Source of the DNA: Gigaspora margarita
Taxonomy: Eukaryota > Glomeromycota > Glomeromycetes > Diversisporales > Gigasporaceae
NCBI GenBank assembly: GCA_009809945.1
Contig: WTPW01000075.1
Span: 640,393-704,392 of the forward strand
Length of the DNA: 64,000 nucleotides
Direction: 5' to 3'
Shown here: in pieces, positions 10,685 to 22,767 of the stretch
Position numbering within the stretch: position 1 is the first letter of the stretch
Layout of the letters: every line of letters starts with the position of its first letter
Position numbers and translations under genes: made by a program
The notes under the pieces: model-generated
Databases searched by the model: none
The model's input: the letters and a program-made list of their open reading frames with translations, nothing else
What the model was told of the DNA's origin: nothing

Positions 10685-11224
10685 CCGTATATTCCTGAAA
10701 ATAAGCTACTCTGAAAATAAGCTACCCCCGTTTTTGAACAAAAAACTTAAAATCATCTATAACTCGAAAATAAGCTACCTCGCTTTAATGAACCAAACTT
10801 AATAGTAAAATTTTTTATTCCAAAAATAAGCTACCCCCCAATACCATCACTACTTTTAATTAGTGAATAAACAAATTTTCTCAGCAATGTTTATGTATAT
10901 CAGGGAAAAAAGTAGTACTGACATTATACAAAGCGACCTTATTTCCTACTTGGGAATAACTGGAATTATTCCCACCATTGTGTATATGCATATTACAAAA
11001 ATAGTTAACTTGCATATGCTCAATGGTCGACGGCCATAAATTGATTAAAAGTGTACTTATAATAATGAATAAAAAAAAAAAAACTAAAAATAAAACGTAC
11101 GTATCGGTACATATTTAAATAAAAAAATAATTTAAAAATAATTTAATTAAAATAAATAAATAAAGTCAAAACGAAGTTAACAAACAACAAAAGAGTGAAG
11201 ACACTTATCACTATGAGTGACGGG

Positions 11225-11425
11225 CTCCAACTAACGATGGCCCCAACATATAACGGATTCAACAATTAGGGTCCAATGAACGATGCTCCAACAAAACGGT
11301 GACTCCAACAAAATGGTGACTCCAATAAAACGGTGATACCAACAAAATGGTGACTTCAACAAAAAGCTGACTCCAACAAAATGACAACTCTGACAAATGA
11401 CGGCTCTAGTAAACTATGATTACAG
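11225..11425. repeat. ~19-bp minisatellite
   Basis: About eight imperfect copies of a unit close to AACAAAATGGTGACTCC follow one another, with C/T changes (AAACGG versus AAATGG) and small indels. It lies inside the TA-flanked element and has no coding frame. Confidence 0.75.
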
Positions 11426-11832
11426 CAAAATAGTAGCATCGAAGAAGATAATGCTACAAAAAAGAGGATAAATTGTGGATTAGTATTGTAATGAAAAGAA
11501 AAAAATAAAATAAAATAAAATAAATAAAAAACTTATCTATAATGTTGATCCGTGTTAACCTGTGACAACATTCAAAATAAAATAAATAACAAAACATTCA
11601 TATTTAAATAAAATAATAATTTAAAAAAAAAACTAATTTAAAATAAAATAAAAAATAAAAAAAGAACCGTATTTAAATTAAATAAAAATAAACAAATAAA
11701 AAAAAGTTAAAAAATCGAATAAATAAAAAAAAAATGTTAAAAAATAAAAAATAAATAATAATAATAAAAAAAAAGAATTGAATAAAATAAAAAAAAAGAA
11801 TCGAATAAAATAAAAAAAAAGTTTAAATAAAA

Positions 11833-12068
11833 NNNNNNNNNNNNNNNNNNNNNNNNNNNNNNNNNNNNNNNNNNNNNNNNNNNNNNNNNNNNNNNNNNNN
11901 NNNNNNNNNNNNNNNNNNNNNNNNNNNNNNNNNNNNNNNNNNNNNNNNNNNNNNNNNNNNNNNNNNNNNNNNNNNNNNNNNNNNNNNNNNNNNNNNNNNN
12001 NNNNNNNNNNNNNNNNNNNNNNNNNNNNNNNNNNNNNNNNNNNNNNNNNNNNNNNNNNNNNNNNNNNN
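11833..12068. other. Assembly gap (236 N)
   Basis: An unbroken run of N within A-rich low-complexity sequence. Open frames crossing it consist of homopolymer-derived Phe/Leu plus unknown residues and are not genes. The gap length may be an estimate. Confidence 0.99.
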
Positions 12069-12477
12069 AAAAAAAAAAAAGAATAAAAAAAAATAAAAAA
12101 AATAAATAATAATAAAAAAAAAAGAATAAATTTAAAATTAAAAAAAAATGCAAACAATTAATAATATAAAAAAAAAATTATAAATAAATTACTATAGTAA
12201 CGTAGCATGTGCATTATTAAACATAGTGCCAAATATGGCATAGATACTATGTTTAAATAATGCACATGCTGGTATGTATATGCAAAACCTGTTCACGCAA
12301 GTTTAAATGCGTATGAATTTTTTTTTAAAAAGATAACACCCGATAATAAGCAACCTTTGCTATCGGGCATAAATTCTTAAAAACCTGTATAACCCGAAAA
12401 TAAGCTACCCCTGGTTTTTTTTTGCTTAAAATCGTCCAAAAAAAGGTTGCTTATTTTCAGGAATCTACAGTAATTTT

Positions 12478-15400
12478 ATATTTCTTGAAAATTTCAGAAA
12501 AGATATTTAATTTTAGATTTTTTGATCAAAAATCTAAAATTAAGCATCTTCTTTTAAATTTTTAAAAATTATAAAATTAAATATACTGACACAATGTATT
12601 TCTATGTACTAAACAAGATTTATTAAATAATCAATTAATAAAATTTTGTGTATAATAGCATTTTTAGTATTTTATGAATAAAATTATAGAAAATATTATG
12701 ATCTTCAAAATTTTACTAATTAATTCTAACTTTGTGCTCTTAGAAAACTTGTTCAAACCATAAAAATACATTATACTAGTATATTTAATTATATATTTCT
12801 TGAAAATTTCAGAAAAGATATTTAATTTTAGATTTTTTGATCAAAAATCTAAAATTAAGCATCTTCTTTTAAATTTTTAAAAATTATAAAATTAAATATA
12901 CTGACACAATGTATTTCTATGTACTAAACAAGATTTATTAAATAATCAATTAATAAAATTTTGTGTATAATAGCATTTTTAGTATTTTATGAATAAAATT
13001 ATAGAAAATATTATGATCTTCAAAATTTTACTAATTAATTCTAACTTTGTGCTCTTAGAAAACTTGTTCAAACCATAAAAATACATTATACTAGTATATT
13101 TAATTATATATTTCTTGAAAATTTCAGAAAAGATATTTAATTTTAGATTTTTTGATCAAAAATCTAAAATTAAGCATCTTCTTTTAAATTTTTAAAAATT
13201 ATAAAATTAAATATACTGACACAATGTATTTCTATGTACTAAACAAGATTTATTAAATAATCAATTAATAAAATTTTGTGTATAATAGCATTTTTAGTAT
13301 TTTATGAATAAAATTATAGAAAATATTATGATCTTCAAAATTTTACTAATTAATTCTAACTTTGTGCTCTTAGAAAACTTGTTCAAACCATAAAAATACA
13401 TTATACTAGTATATTTAATTATATATTTCTTGAAAATTTCAGAAAAGATATTTAATTTTAGATTTTTTGATCAAAAATCTAAAATTAAGCATCTTCTTTT
13501 AAATTTTTAAAAATTATAAAATTAAATATACTGACACAATGTATTTCTATGTACTAAACAAGATTTATTAAATAATCAATTAATAAAATTTTGTGTATAA
13601 TAGCATTTTTAGTATTTTATGAATAAAATTATAGAAAATATTATGATCTTCAAAATTTTACTAATTAATTCTAACTTTGTGCTCTTAGAAAACTTGTTCA
13701 AACCATAAAAATACATTATACTAGTATATTTAATTATATATTTCTTGAAAATTTCAGAAAAGATATTTAATTTTAGATTTTTTGATCAAAAATCTAAAAT
13801 TAAGCATCTTCTTTTAAATTTTTAAAAATTATAAAATTAAATATACTGACACAATGTATTTCTATGTACTAAACAAGATTTATTAAATAATCAATTAATA
13901 AAATTTTGTGTATAATAGCATTTTTAGTATTTTATGAATAAAATTATAGAAAATATTATGATCTTCAAAATTTTACTAATTAATTCTAACTTTGTGCTCT
14001 TAGAAAACTTGTTCAAACCATAAAAATACATTATACTAGTATATTTAATTATATATTTCTTGAAAATTTCAGAAAAGATATTTAATTTTAGATTTTTTGA
14101 TCAAAAATCTAAAATTAAGCATCTTCTTTTAAATTTTTAAAAATTATAAAATTAAATATACTGACACAATGTATTTCTATGTACTAAACAAGATTTATTA
14201 AATAATCAATTAATAAAATTTTGTGTATAATAGCATTTTTAGTATTTTATGAATAAAATTATAGAAAATATTATGATCTTCAAAATTTTACTAATTAATT
14301 CTAACTTTGTGCTCTTAGAAAACTTGTTCAAACCATAAAAATACATTATACTAGTATATTTAATTATATATTTCTTGAAAATTTCAGAAAAGATATTTAA
14401 TTTTAGATTTTTTGATCAAAAATCTAAAATTAAGCATCTTCTTTTAAATTTTTAAAAATTATAAAATTAAATATACTGACACAATGTATTTCTATGTACT
14501 AAACAAGATTTATTAAATAATCAATTAATAAAATTTTGTGTATAATAGCATTTTTAGTATTTTATGAATAAAATTATAGAAAATATTATGATCTTCAAAA
14601 TTTTACTAATTAATTCTAACTTTGTGCTCTTAGAAAACTTGTTCAAACCATAAAAATACATTATACTAGTATATTTAATTATATATTTCTTGAAAATTTC
14701 AGAAAAGATATTTAATTTTAGATTTTTTGATCAAAAATCTAAAATTAAGCATCTTCTTTTAAATTTTTAAAAATTATAAAATTAAATATACTGACACAAT
14801 GTATTTCTATGTACTAAACAAGATTTATTAAATAATCAATTAATAAAATTTTGTGTATAATAGCATTTTTAGTATTTTATGAATAAAATTATAGAAAATA
14901 TTATGATCTTCAAAATTTTACTAATTAATTCTAACTTTGTGCTCTTAGAAAACTTGTTCAAACCATAAAAATACATTATACTAGTATATTTAATTATATA
15001 TTTCTTGAAAATTTCAGAAAAGATATTTAATTTTAGATTTTTTGATCAAAAATCTAAAATTAAGCATCTTCTTTTAAATTTTTAAAAATTATAAAATTAA
15101 ATATACTGACACAATGTATTTCTATGTACTAAACAAGATTTATTAAATAATCAATTAATAAAATTTTGTGTATAATAGCATTTTTAGTATTTTATGAATA
15201 AAATTATAGAAAATATTATGATCTTCAAAATTTTACTAATTAATTCTAACTTTGTGCTCTTAGAAAACTTGTTCAAACCATAAAAATACATTATACTAGT
15301 ATATTTAATTATATATTTCTTGAAAATTTCAGAAAAGATATTTAATTTTAGATTTTTTGATCAAAAATCTAAAATTAAGCATCTTCTTTTAAATTTTTAA

Positions 15401-17536
15401 AAATTATAAAATTAAATATACTGACACAATGTATTTCTATGTACTAAACAAGATTTATTAAATAATCAATTAATAAAATTTTGTGTATAATAGCATTTTT
15501 AGTATTTTATGAATAAAATTATAGAAAATATTATGATCTTCAAAATTTTACTAATTAATTCTAACTTTGTGCTCTTAGAAAACTTGTTCAAACCATAAAA
15601 ATACATTATACTAGTATATTTAATTATATATTTCTTGAAAATTTCAGAAAAGATATTTAATTTTAGATTTTTTGATCAAAAATCTAAAATTAAGCATCTT
15701 CTTTTAAATTTTTAAAAATTATAAAATTAAATATACTGACACAATGTATTTCTATGTACTAAACAAGATTTATTAAATAATCAATTAATAAAATTTTGTG
15801 TATAATAGCATTTTTAGTATTTTATGAATAAAATTATAGAAAATATTATGATCTTCAAAATTTTACTAATTAATTCTAACTTTGTGCTCTTAGAAAACTT
15901 GTTCAAACCATAAAAATACATTATACTAGTATATTTAATTATATATTTCTTGAAAATTTCAGAAAAGATATTTAATTTTAGATTTTTTGATCAAAAATCT
16001 AAAATTAAGCATCTTCTTTTAAATTTTTAAAAATTATAAAATTAAATATACTGACACAATGTATTTCTATGTACTAAACAAGATTTATTAAATAATCAAT
16101 TAATAAAATTTTGTGTATAATAGCATTTTTAGTATTTTATGAATAAAATTATAGAAAATATTATGATCTTCAAAATTTTACTAATTAATTCTAACTTTGT
16201 GCTCTTAGAAAACTTGTTCAAACCATAAAAATACATTATACTAGTATATTTAATTATATATTTCTTGAAAATTTCAGAAAAGATATTTAATTTTAGATTT
16301 TTTGATCAAAAATCTAAAATTAAGCATCTTCTTTTAAATTTTTAAAAATTATAAAATTAAATATACTGACACAATGTATTTCTATGTACTAAACAAGATT
16401 TATTAAATAATCAATTAATAAAATTTTGTGTATAATAGCATTTTTAGTATTTTATGAATAAAATTATAGAAAATATTATGATCTTCAAAATTTTACTAAT
16501 TAATTCTAACTTTGTGCTCTTAGAAAACTTGTTCAAACCATAAAAATACATTATACTAGTATATTTAATTATATATTTCTTGAAAATTTCAGAAAAGATA
16601 TTTAATTTTAGATTTTTTGATCAAAAATCTAAAATTAAGCATCTTCTTTTAAATTTTTAAAAATTATAAAATTAAATATACTGACACAATGTATTTCTAT
16701 GTACTAAACAAGATTTATTAAATAATCAATTAATAAAATTTTGTGTATAATAGCATTTTTAGTATTTTATGAATAAAATTATAGAAAATATTATGATCTT
16801 CAAAATTTTACTAATTAATTCTAACTTTGTGCTCTTAGAAAACTTGTTCAAACCATAAAAATACATTATACTAGTATATTTAATTATATATTTCTTGAAA
16901 ATTTCAGAAAAGATATTTAATTTTAGATTTTTTGATCAAAAATCTAAAATTAAGCATCTTCTTTTAAATTTTTAAAAATTATAAAATTAAATATACTGAC
17001 ACAATGTATTTCTATGTACTAAACAAGATTTATTAAATAATCAATTAATAAAATTTTGTGTATAATAGCATTTTTAGTATTTTATGAATAAAATTATAGA
17101 AAATATTATGATCTTCAAAATTTTACTAATTAATTCTAACTTTGTGCTCTTAGAAAACTTGTTCAAACCATAAAAATACATTATACTAGTATATTTAATT
17201 ATATATTTCTTGAAAATTTCAGAAAAGATATTTAATTTTAGATTTTTTGATCAAAAATCTAAAATTAAGCATCTTCTTTTAAATTTTTAAAAATTATAAA
17301 ATTAAATATACTGACACAATGTATTTCTATGTACTAAACAAGATTTATTAAATAATCAATTAATAAAATTTTGTGTATAATAGCATTTTTAGTATTTTAT
17401 GAATAAAATTATAGAAAATATTATGATCTTCAAAATTTTACTAATTAATTCTAACTTTGTGCTCTTAGAAAACTTGTTCAAACCATAAAAATACATTATA
17501 CTAGTATATTTAATTATATATTTCTTGAAAATTTCA
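12478..17536. repeat. Satellite: 16 units of 315 bp, apparently identical
   Basis: The marker TTTCTTGAAAATTTCAG recurs at 12,481, 12,796, 13,111 and so on every 315 bases to 17,521 (there TTTCTTGAAAATTTCAA), giving sixteen full periods. Every line I compared one or more periods apart was identical. Each unit carries a near-perfect 37-bp palindrome centred on TGATCA (arm TTAATTTTAGATTTTT), giving 16 regularly spaced potential hairpins. There is no open frame of note. Outer units on both sides are diverged, the pattern expected when unequal exchange homogenises the middle of an array. The palindrome could have a chromosomal role, but nothing here shows one. Confidence 0.95.
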
Positions 17537-18715
17537 AAGAAGATGCTTAATTTTGAATTTTTGATCAAAAAATCAAAAATTAAGCATCTCCTCTAAAATT
17601 TTAAGAAATATATAACCTAATATTTGTTATAATGTATTGTTATATGCTGAACAAGTTTTTTTTTCCCTTCACTTCTAATCCCAACGATGCACACAACCAA
17701 CTGTCAGACCCAAATATTTATGTTAATGGGGCACAGTCACTAAGGCTTCCACTTGTGGTCAGACCATATTCAAACCAACTCTGTGGTAAGGGCATATTCC
17801 TTAAACCACTACCACTAACTATCTGAACCCAACAATTGTACATACTTATAGTGCTATATTTCAGGTGCATTAATCTTTGGTCTGCATAGCCAGTTTTTAG
17901 CTACTTATCTATAAGAAGTTGTACCAGCATTTTGACTCCCATGTAGAGCCCTGACTGTCAATACAGGTTTGAATCCACTAGTCCTATTGTTAACAGGCCA
18001 GATTACCACCACTAATATACTGTTATACAATCTTCATAGCCTTATAGCTAAGTTGGTAACTTTGGTTATTCCAAATTGGGTCCTAATACAAATTCAATTC
18101 TGCCCTTAGGCATACTTGAACTGGCAACCTTCGATTGGCAACCTTGGAGCTTAACCACTAAGCTATTGACCCTAAGATCTTATATGCTGAACAAGTTTTA
18201 TTAGAGCAAAATATTATAATCAATTAATAAAAATTGCACATAATAGCATTTTTAATATTCTTATTAATAAAATTATAGAAAATATTATGATTCTCAAAAT
18301 TTTACTAATTGATTCTAACTTTGTGCTCTAAAAAAACTTGTTTGGTATATAAAAATATACTATATTAGCATATTTAATTTTATATTTCTTAAAAATTTCA
18401 AAAAAGATGCTTAATTTTGGATTTTTTGATCAAAAATCCAAAATTAAGCATCTTTTTTTAAATTTTTAAAACTTATAAAATTAAATATGCAAACGTAATA
18501 TATTTTTATATGCTGAACAAGTTTTATTAGAGCAAAATGTTATAATCAATTAATAAATTTAGTGATAATAGCATTTTTAGTATTTTTATTAATAAAATTA
18601 TAGAAAATATTATGATCTTCAAAATGTTACAAATTGATTCTAAATTTGTGCTTTAAAAACTTATTCAGCACATTAAAATACATTATGCTAGTATATTTGA
18701 AAATTTCAGAAAAGA
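17537..18715. repeat. Diverged 315-bp satellite units (right edge)
   Basis: After 17,536 the array continues as two to three units with increasing mismatches. The palindrome reads TTAATTTTGAATTTTTGATC at 17,548 and TTAATTTTGGATTTTTTGAT near 18,410. The first diverged unit is interrupted by the SINE at 17,660-18,179. Similarity fades at about 18,715. Confidence 0.85.
17660..18179 (-). mobile_element. tRNA-derived SINE with 20-bp TSD and A-tail
   Basis: The 20-bp repeat TTATATGCTGAACAAGTTTT stands at 17,640-17,659 and 18,180-18,199, and the segment between interrupts a satellite unit. At the left edge a T-run is the A-tail of a minus-strand element. At the opposite end, - reads TAGCTTAGTGG (18,156-18,166), a perfect RNA polymerase III A-box, followed about 35 bases later by the B-box-like AGTTCAAGTAT. 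A second minus-strand pair lies inside: TAGTTAGTGG at 17,812-17,821 and GGTTTGAATAT at 17,766-17,776. A canonical B-box GGTTTGAATCC occurs on + at 17,966-17,976. The insert may thus be a composite of tRNA-like units. The ORF at 17,632-17,826 is incidental. Confidence 0.85.
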
Positions 18716-18779
18716 TACTAACTACATAATAATTACTAAAACCAATCAAATTTTAATAATTTTTATTATATTTTTTGCT

Positions 18780-20033
18780 AACTTTACAAGTTCTTAACAA
18801 AACAGATAAAAATTAAGATTATAATTCTTTATGATTTATATACAAGTTTACTTAGAAGTACAAAGGCTAAAACAACATATTATATTTAAAAAAATTTTTG
18901 ACCATATTTTTACAAGAAAAATTAATTATAACTTTGTAAGTTTTTGACCAAATAATCTAAAAATTGAGATTCTTACTCTTTTTAATTCTTTCTACAAGTT
19001 TACTTAAAAGCACAAAAGCAAATTTTTTTGACTAACAGAACAAACCGATATAAAGAACATATTTGTATTTAAGAAAATTTTTGATAAATGTTTTCGCAAC
19101 AAAATTGACTATAACTTCATGAGTTCTTGACCAAATAACCTAAAAACTGATATTTGAACCCTTTTTGCTACTCTTTACGAGTTTACTTATAAGTACAAAG
19201 GCCATTCCTTTGATTAACAAACCAAAATAATATAGTGAATATACCTATGTTTAAAAAAAATTTTGACAACTGTTTTTACAATGAAATTGACTATAACTCC
19301 ATGAGTTCTTGACTAAATAACCTAAAAATTGAGATTCTACCCCTTTTCAAACCTCTCTACAAGTTTACTTAGACACACAAGAGCGGTTTCCTTTGGCCAA
19401 CATACTCAAAATAACATGATGAATATACTTATGTTTAGACAAAAAATTTTGATGAATGTTTTCGCAATGAAATTGACTATAACTCTGCAAATTCTTGACC
19501 AAATGATCTAAAATTGAGATTCTAACCCTTCTTGAGCTTTTCTACAAGTTTACTTAGACATACAAAGGTAGTTTTTTTTGGCCAACATACCCAAAATGAC
19601 ATGACAAATATATTTATATTTAGTCAAAAAATTTTGACAAACATTTTTGCAAAGAAAAATAACTATAACTCTATGAGATCTTGACCAAATGACCTGAACA
19701 TTGAGAATCTAACCCTTCATGATTCCCTCTACAAGTTTACTTAGACATACAATAGATATTTCTTTTGGCCAACATATCCAAAATGATGTAATGAATATAC
19801 TTATGTTTGGACAAAAAATTTTAACAAACATTTTTGCAATAAAATTGCTAGAACTTCATGAGTTTTTGACCAAATAATCTAAAAATTGAGATTCTAACCC
19901 TTCTCGAACCCCTCTACAAGTTTACTTAGATGTACAAAAGTGGTATCCTTTTGCTAATATACCCAAAATGATATGATTGATATACTTATATTTAGACTAA
20001 AAATTTTAACAAACGTTTTTACAAATAAAAATA
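18780..20033. repeat. Degenerate ~183-bp tandem array, left part
   Basis: Units contain TCTACAAGTTTACTTAGA, TTTGGCCAACATACCCAAAA, ATGAATATACTTATGTTT and GAGTTCTTGACCAAATAACC. The marker ACAAGTTTACTTA falls near 18,843, 19,003, 19,177, 19,359, 19,543, 19,731 and 19,915, a spacing of 160-188 bp. The last unit is cut at about 20,033 by a TIR element and resumes beyond 22,767. The open frame at 19,329-19,511 spans one repeat period and is not conserved between units. Confidence 0.85.
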
Positions 20034-20499
20034 CAGGTCGAATGAAGCCCTACTGGGAACTGTAAAGCCAGATAAAAACCGGAGACCTATCGGGTTTCCG
20101 GTTTTTTATTTTTAAATCATGGCCATATCGGGTACCCGATATGGCCATGAATATAAAATGATTATGAACTGATAAACTTAAAGTACATCGGGTAATAATA
20201 AGAAATATGTCATAGCCAAATCTGGTATATAATATGGCTATGGATGTAATCTGAATATAAGCCGATAAATCTTAATTATATCGGGTTATAATAAGAAACA
20301 TACCATTGCCATATCGGGTTTATTTATGTAATCTGAATATAACCTGATAAATCTAAATTATATCGGCTTCTAATCAGAAACGAATCGGTGGTCCTATATA
20401 GCATCTCTCAATATACATTTCGAAACTATATCAGGGTGGAGCTATATAATAGATAAAACTGGTAACATATCAGGCCCTGATAGGTCTCTAACACATTTA

Positions 20500-20615
20500 C
20501 AGCTGGTTTCATAAATTCTGGGACAACTGAAAAAATTGCCAATGACCAAATCGATAAGTTGTTACTTATTGATTCGGTCATCGTCAATTTTTTTAGTTGT
20601 TCCAGTTTATATCCT
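20500..20615. mobile_element. CAGCTG-ended MITE, decayed copy
   Basis: Begins (after TA) CAGCTGGTTTCATAAATTCT, the same terminus as the elements at 44,592 and 45,013, and folds back: ATGACCAAATCGATAAG pairs with CTTATTGATTCGGTCAT. Its right terminus is eroded (GTTGTTCCAGTTTAT). The minus-strand ORF at 20,426-20,707 only spans this hairpin. Confidence 0.7.
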
Positions 20616-20849
20616 CCGAATATAACAATAAATAATAATGAAAAAGTTTGATATGAAATGTCAAAGATCTGATATCGATAGATCATTATCAAAATCAGGA
20701 TCTGCATATAAGTACGTATGTATTAATTTTTTTTTGTTCACATTTTTTTTCTTTTCTTTTTTTTTACCATGTTTTTTTTTCTTTTACTGAACAGCCTTTT
20801 TCTATTTTGCTTTTTCCTTTTACTAAACAGCCTTTTTAAAATAATTATA

Positions 20850-22085
20850 TGTTGCGTTATTGAGTTTCTGTTGTTTCGTTGTTTGCCAGCACATGTGGAT
20901 TTTGTCATCGTTCATTCTACCAGTGTCATCTTTTTCTGAAACCGTCGCTAATTGGTGCTTTTGCTGTTAGTCGCCTATATAAGTATTGGTTTCTTTTCTC
21001 CATGTTACTTTGTCACTTTTTCTTTTTATTACTAACCAATCTTTTTTTTTGCATTATATCTATCGCGTTATTGAGTTTTTGTCATTTCGTCATTTCGTCA
21101 TTTGCCAGCACAGTTACCTGGTATAGATCTTATCGTATGTTGGTGTTATCGTTTGGCGTACTTATTGTTTCGTAGATATCTATTATCTTTGTAGTTATTT
21201 TACTGGTATTGTCTTTTTCTGAAGCCATCACTAATTGGTGCTTTTTTGTCGTTAGTTGCCTATATAAGTATTGGTTTCTTTTCTTCATGTTACTTTGTTT
21301 TTATTACTAACTAGCCTTTTTTTTTGCATTATATCTATCGTGTTATTGAGGTTTTGTCATTTCGTCGTTTGCTAGCACAGTTACCCGGTGTATATTTCGT
21401 CGTATTTTGGTATCATCGTTTGGTGTATTTGTCATTTTATAGGTGCCAGTGTTATTTTTGTTAGTTGTTTCACCTATGTCTTTTTTTTTATTACTAATTG
21501 GTGTTTTTTGTCATTAGTTGCCTATATAAGTATTGGTTTCTTTTCGCCATGTTACTTTGTTACTTTTTCTTCTTATTACTGACTAGCCTTTTTTTTGCAT
21601 TATATCTATCATGTTATTGAGGTTTTGTTGTTTTGTCATTTGCCAGCACAGTTACCTGATGTATATTCAGTCGTATATTGGTGTCATCGTTTGGTGTATT
21701 TGTCATTTCATAGGTGCCAGTATTATTTATGTTGGTCGTTTCCTGTCATTTGTCTACTAATTGGTACTTTTTTGTCATTAGTTGCCTATATAAGTATTGG
21801 TTTCTTCTCTCCATGTTACTTTGTTACTTTTTTTCCTTATTACTGACCAGCTTTTTTTTTTTGCATTATATCTATCACGTTATTGAGTTTTTGTCATTTC
21901 ATCATTTGCTAGCACAGTTATCCAGTATGTATTTTGTGTCATCTTTTGGTATATTTGTCATTTCGTAGGTGCCAGTATTATTTTTGTTGGTCGTTTAACC
22001 TGTGTCATCTTTTTTTGAAGCCGTCACTAATTGACACTTTTTTGTGTAAGTCGCCTATATAAGTATAGGTTTCTTTTCTCCAAAT
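20850..22085. repeat. ~265-bp tandem array with a TATATAAG box in each unit
   Basis: Five units carry GCCTATATAAGTATTGGTTT at about 20,972, 21,258, 21,520, 21,784 and 22,052 (spacing 286, 262, 264, 268). Each also has TTGCATTATATCTATC, GTTATTGAG, TTTGCCAGCACAGTTA and a GTGTCATCGTTTGGTGTATT block. Open frames in this stretch arise from the repeats and are shifted between units, so I do not call genes. TATATAAG with downstream pyrimidine-rich sequence looks like an RNA polymerase II core promoter, but that is only a resemblance. Confidence 0.8.
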
Positions 22086-22767
22086 TATTGACAGGTGAAC
22101 AAGCTTCGCCATCATATTTAGCAGAATCTTGATGAAAAACGTTGGCGTAAAGTAGAGGATTTCTTTGTTGAAAAGAAGATTTTTATTTAGAATTAGCTTT
22201 AGAGTTAGAGGTTAAGGTGGAGGTTCGATGGATTATTGTATATTAATTACGTGATATTTTAATAATAATAATAAAACTAGCTATTTGGGTTTGTCATTAA
22301 ACGATGGATTATGTTTGTATAAATACAGTATATTTTATAAAATTGTACAGAGTCATAACAATAAAAATAGAACACTTATCAGGTAACCGATAGGACAATG
22401 GAAGGTATCTTAATATCATCCTAAAAGTCTTTTATTTGTGCCAAATATTAGCAAAATCGATATACCGGTATGCCTATTAATACAATCGATAGGTATCTTA
22501 ATTAATCCCAAAATTCCTCTGGTTTTCTAGCAATTTAAAGCAAAATAAGATACCTATCAGATTAATCTATCAGCCTACTAGTAGTAAGATTTTGACTCTA
22601 AATGTCCCCGATTGGTATCTTATTTCTGCCAAATATCTGTTTGAAATCAGTGACCCATCGGAGACATTTAGGTTTAGTCTGTCAGTTAACTCCCATATAC
22701 ATATCGTACAGATATACAAAACCTATTGGGTACCCGATTGTTATCTGGTATGGTTTTGTTCGACCTG

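Larger units (their letters stand above)
10685..12470. mobile_element. TA-flanked TIR element (pogo/Tc1-mariner-like, non-autonomous)
   Basis: The ends are inverted repeats: left CCGTATATTCCTGAAAATAA, right (reverse strand) CTGTAGATTCCTGAAAATAA, each flanked by TA at 10,683-10,684 and 12,471-12,472. The host satellite unit elsewhere reads GCATATTTAATTTTATATTTCT. Removing the element and one TA restores that text, which fixes the boundaries. Subterminal copies of AATAAGCTACCCC repeat several times at each end. Length is 1,786 bp including a 236-base gap. An inner hairpin (CATGTGCATTATTAAACATA and its complement) lies at about 12,205-12,275. No transposase reading frame is visible outside the gap. 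The TA duplication and termini suggest the Tc1/mariner/pogo superfamily. Confidence 0.85.
20034..22767. mobile_element. 2.7-kb TIR element inserted in the ~183-bp array
   Basis: The repeat unit stops after TTTTTACAAATAAAAATA and resumes with TGTAACTCTATGAGATTTTG. Between them a segment begins CAGGTCGAA and ends TTCGACCTG, a 9-bp inverted repeat. Inside are GGTACCCGAT-type motifs near both ends (20,110-20,130 and 22,725-22,740), irregular ATCGG-containing repeats at 20,050-20,400 and 22,440-22,750, a copy of a CAGCTG-ended MITE, and a tandem array at 20,850-22,085. I see no transposase, so it is non-autonomous. The TSD is not clear to me and the superfamily is unassigned. Confidence 0.65.

Noticed and set aside
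11678-12157. Long minus-strand ORFs across the N gap
   Set aside because: More than two thirds of each frame is unknown sequence, and the rest is Phe/Leu from A-runs on +.
12478-17536. CRISPR-like array
   Set aside because: The whole 315-bp unit is repeated with no unique spacers, and the setting is eukaryotic transposon DNA.
20879-21968. Series of + ORFs with Cys/Phe-rich, membrane-like text
   Set aside because: They fall in the ~265-bp tandem array, shift frame from unit to unit and follow its T-rich blocks.
22108-22195. Short + frame reading NLDEKRWRKVEDFFVEKK
   Set aside because: Protein-like, but only about 30 codons with an in-frame stop before it; kept only as a remark under the TATATAAG array.
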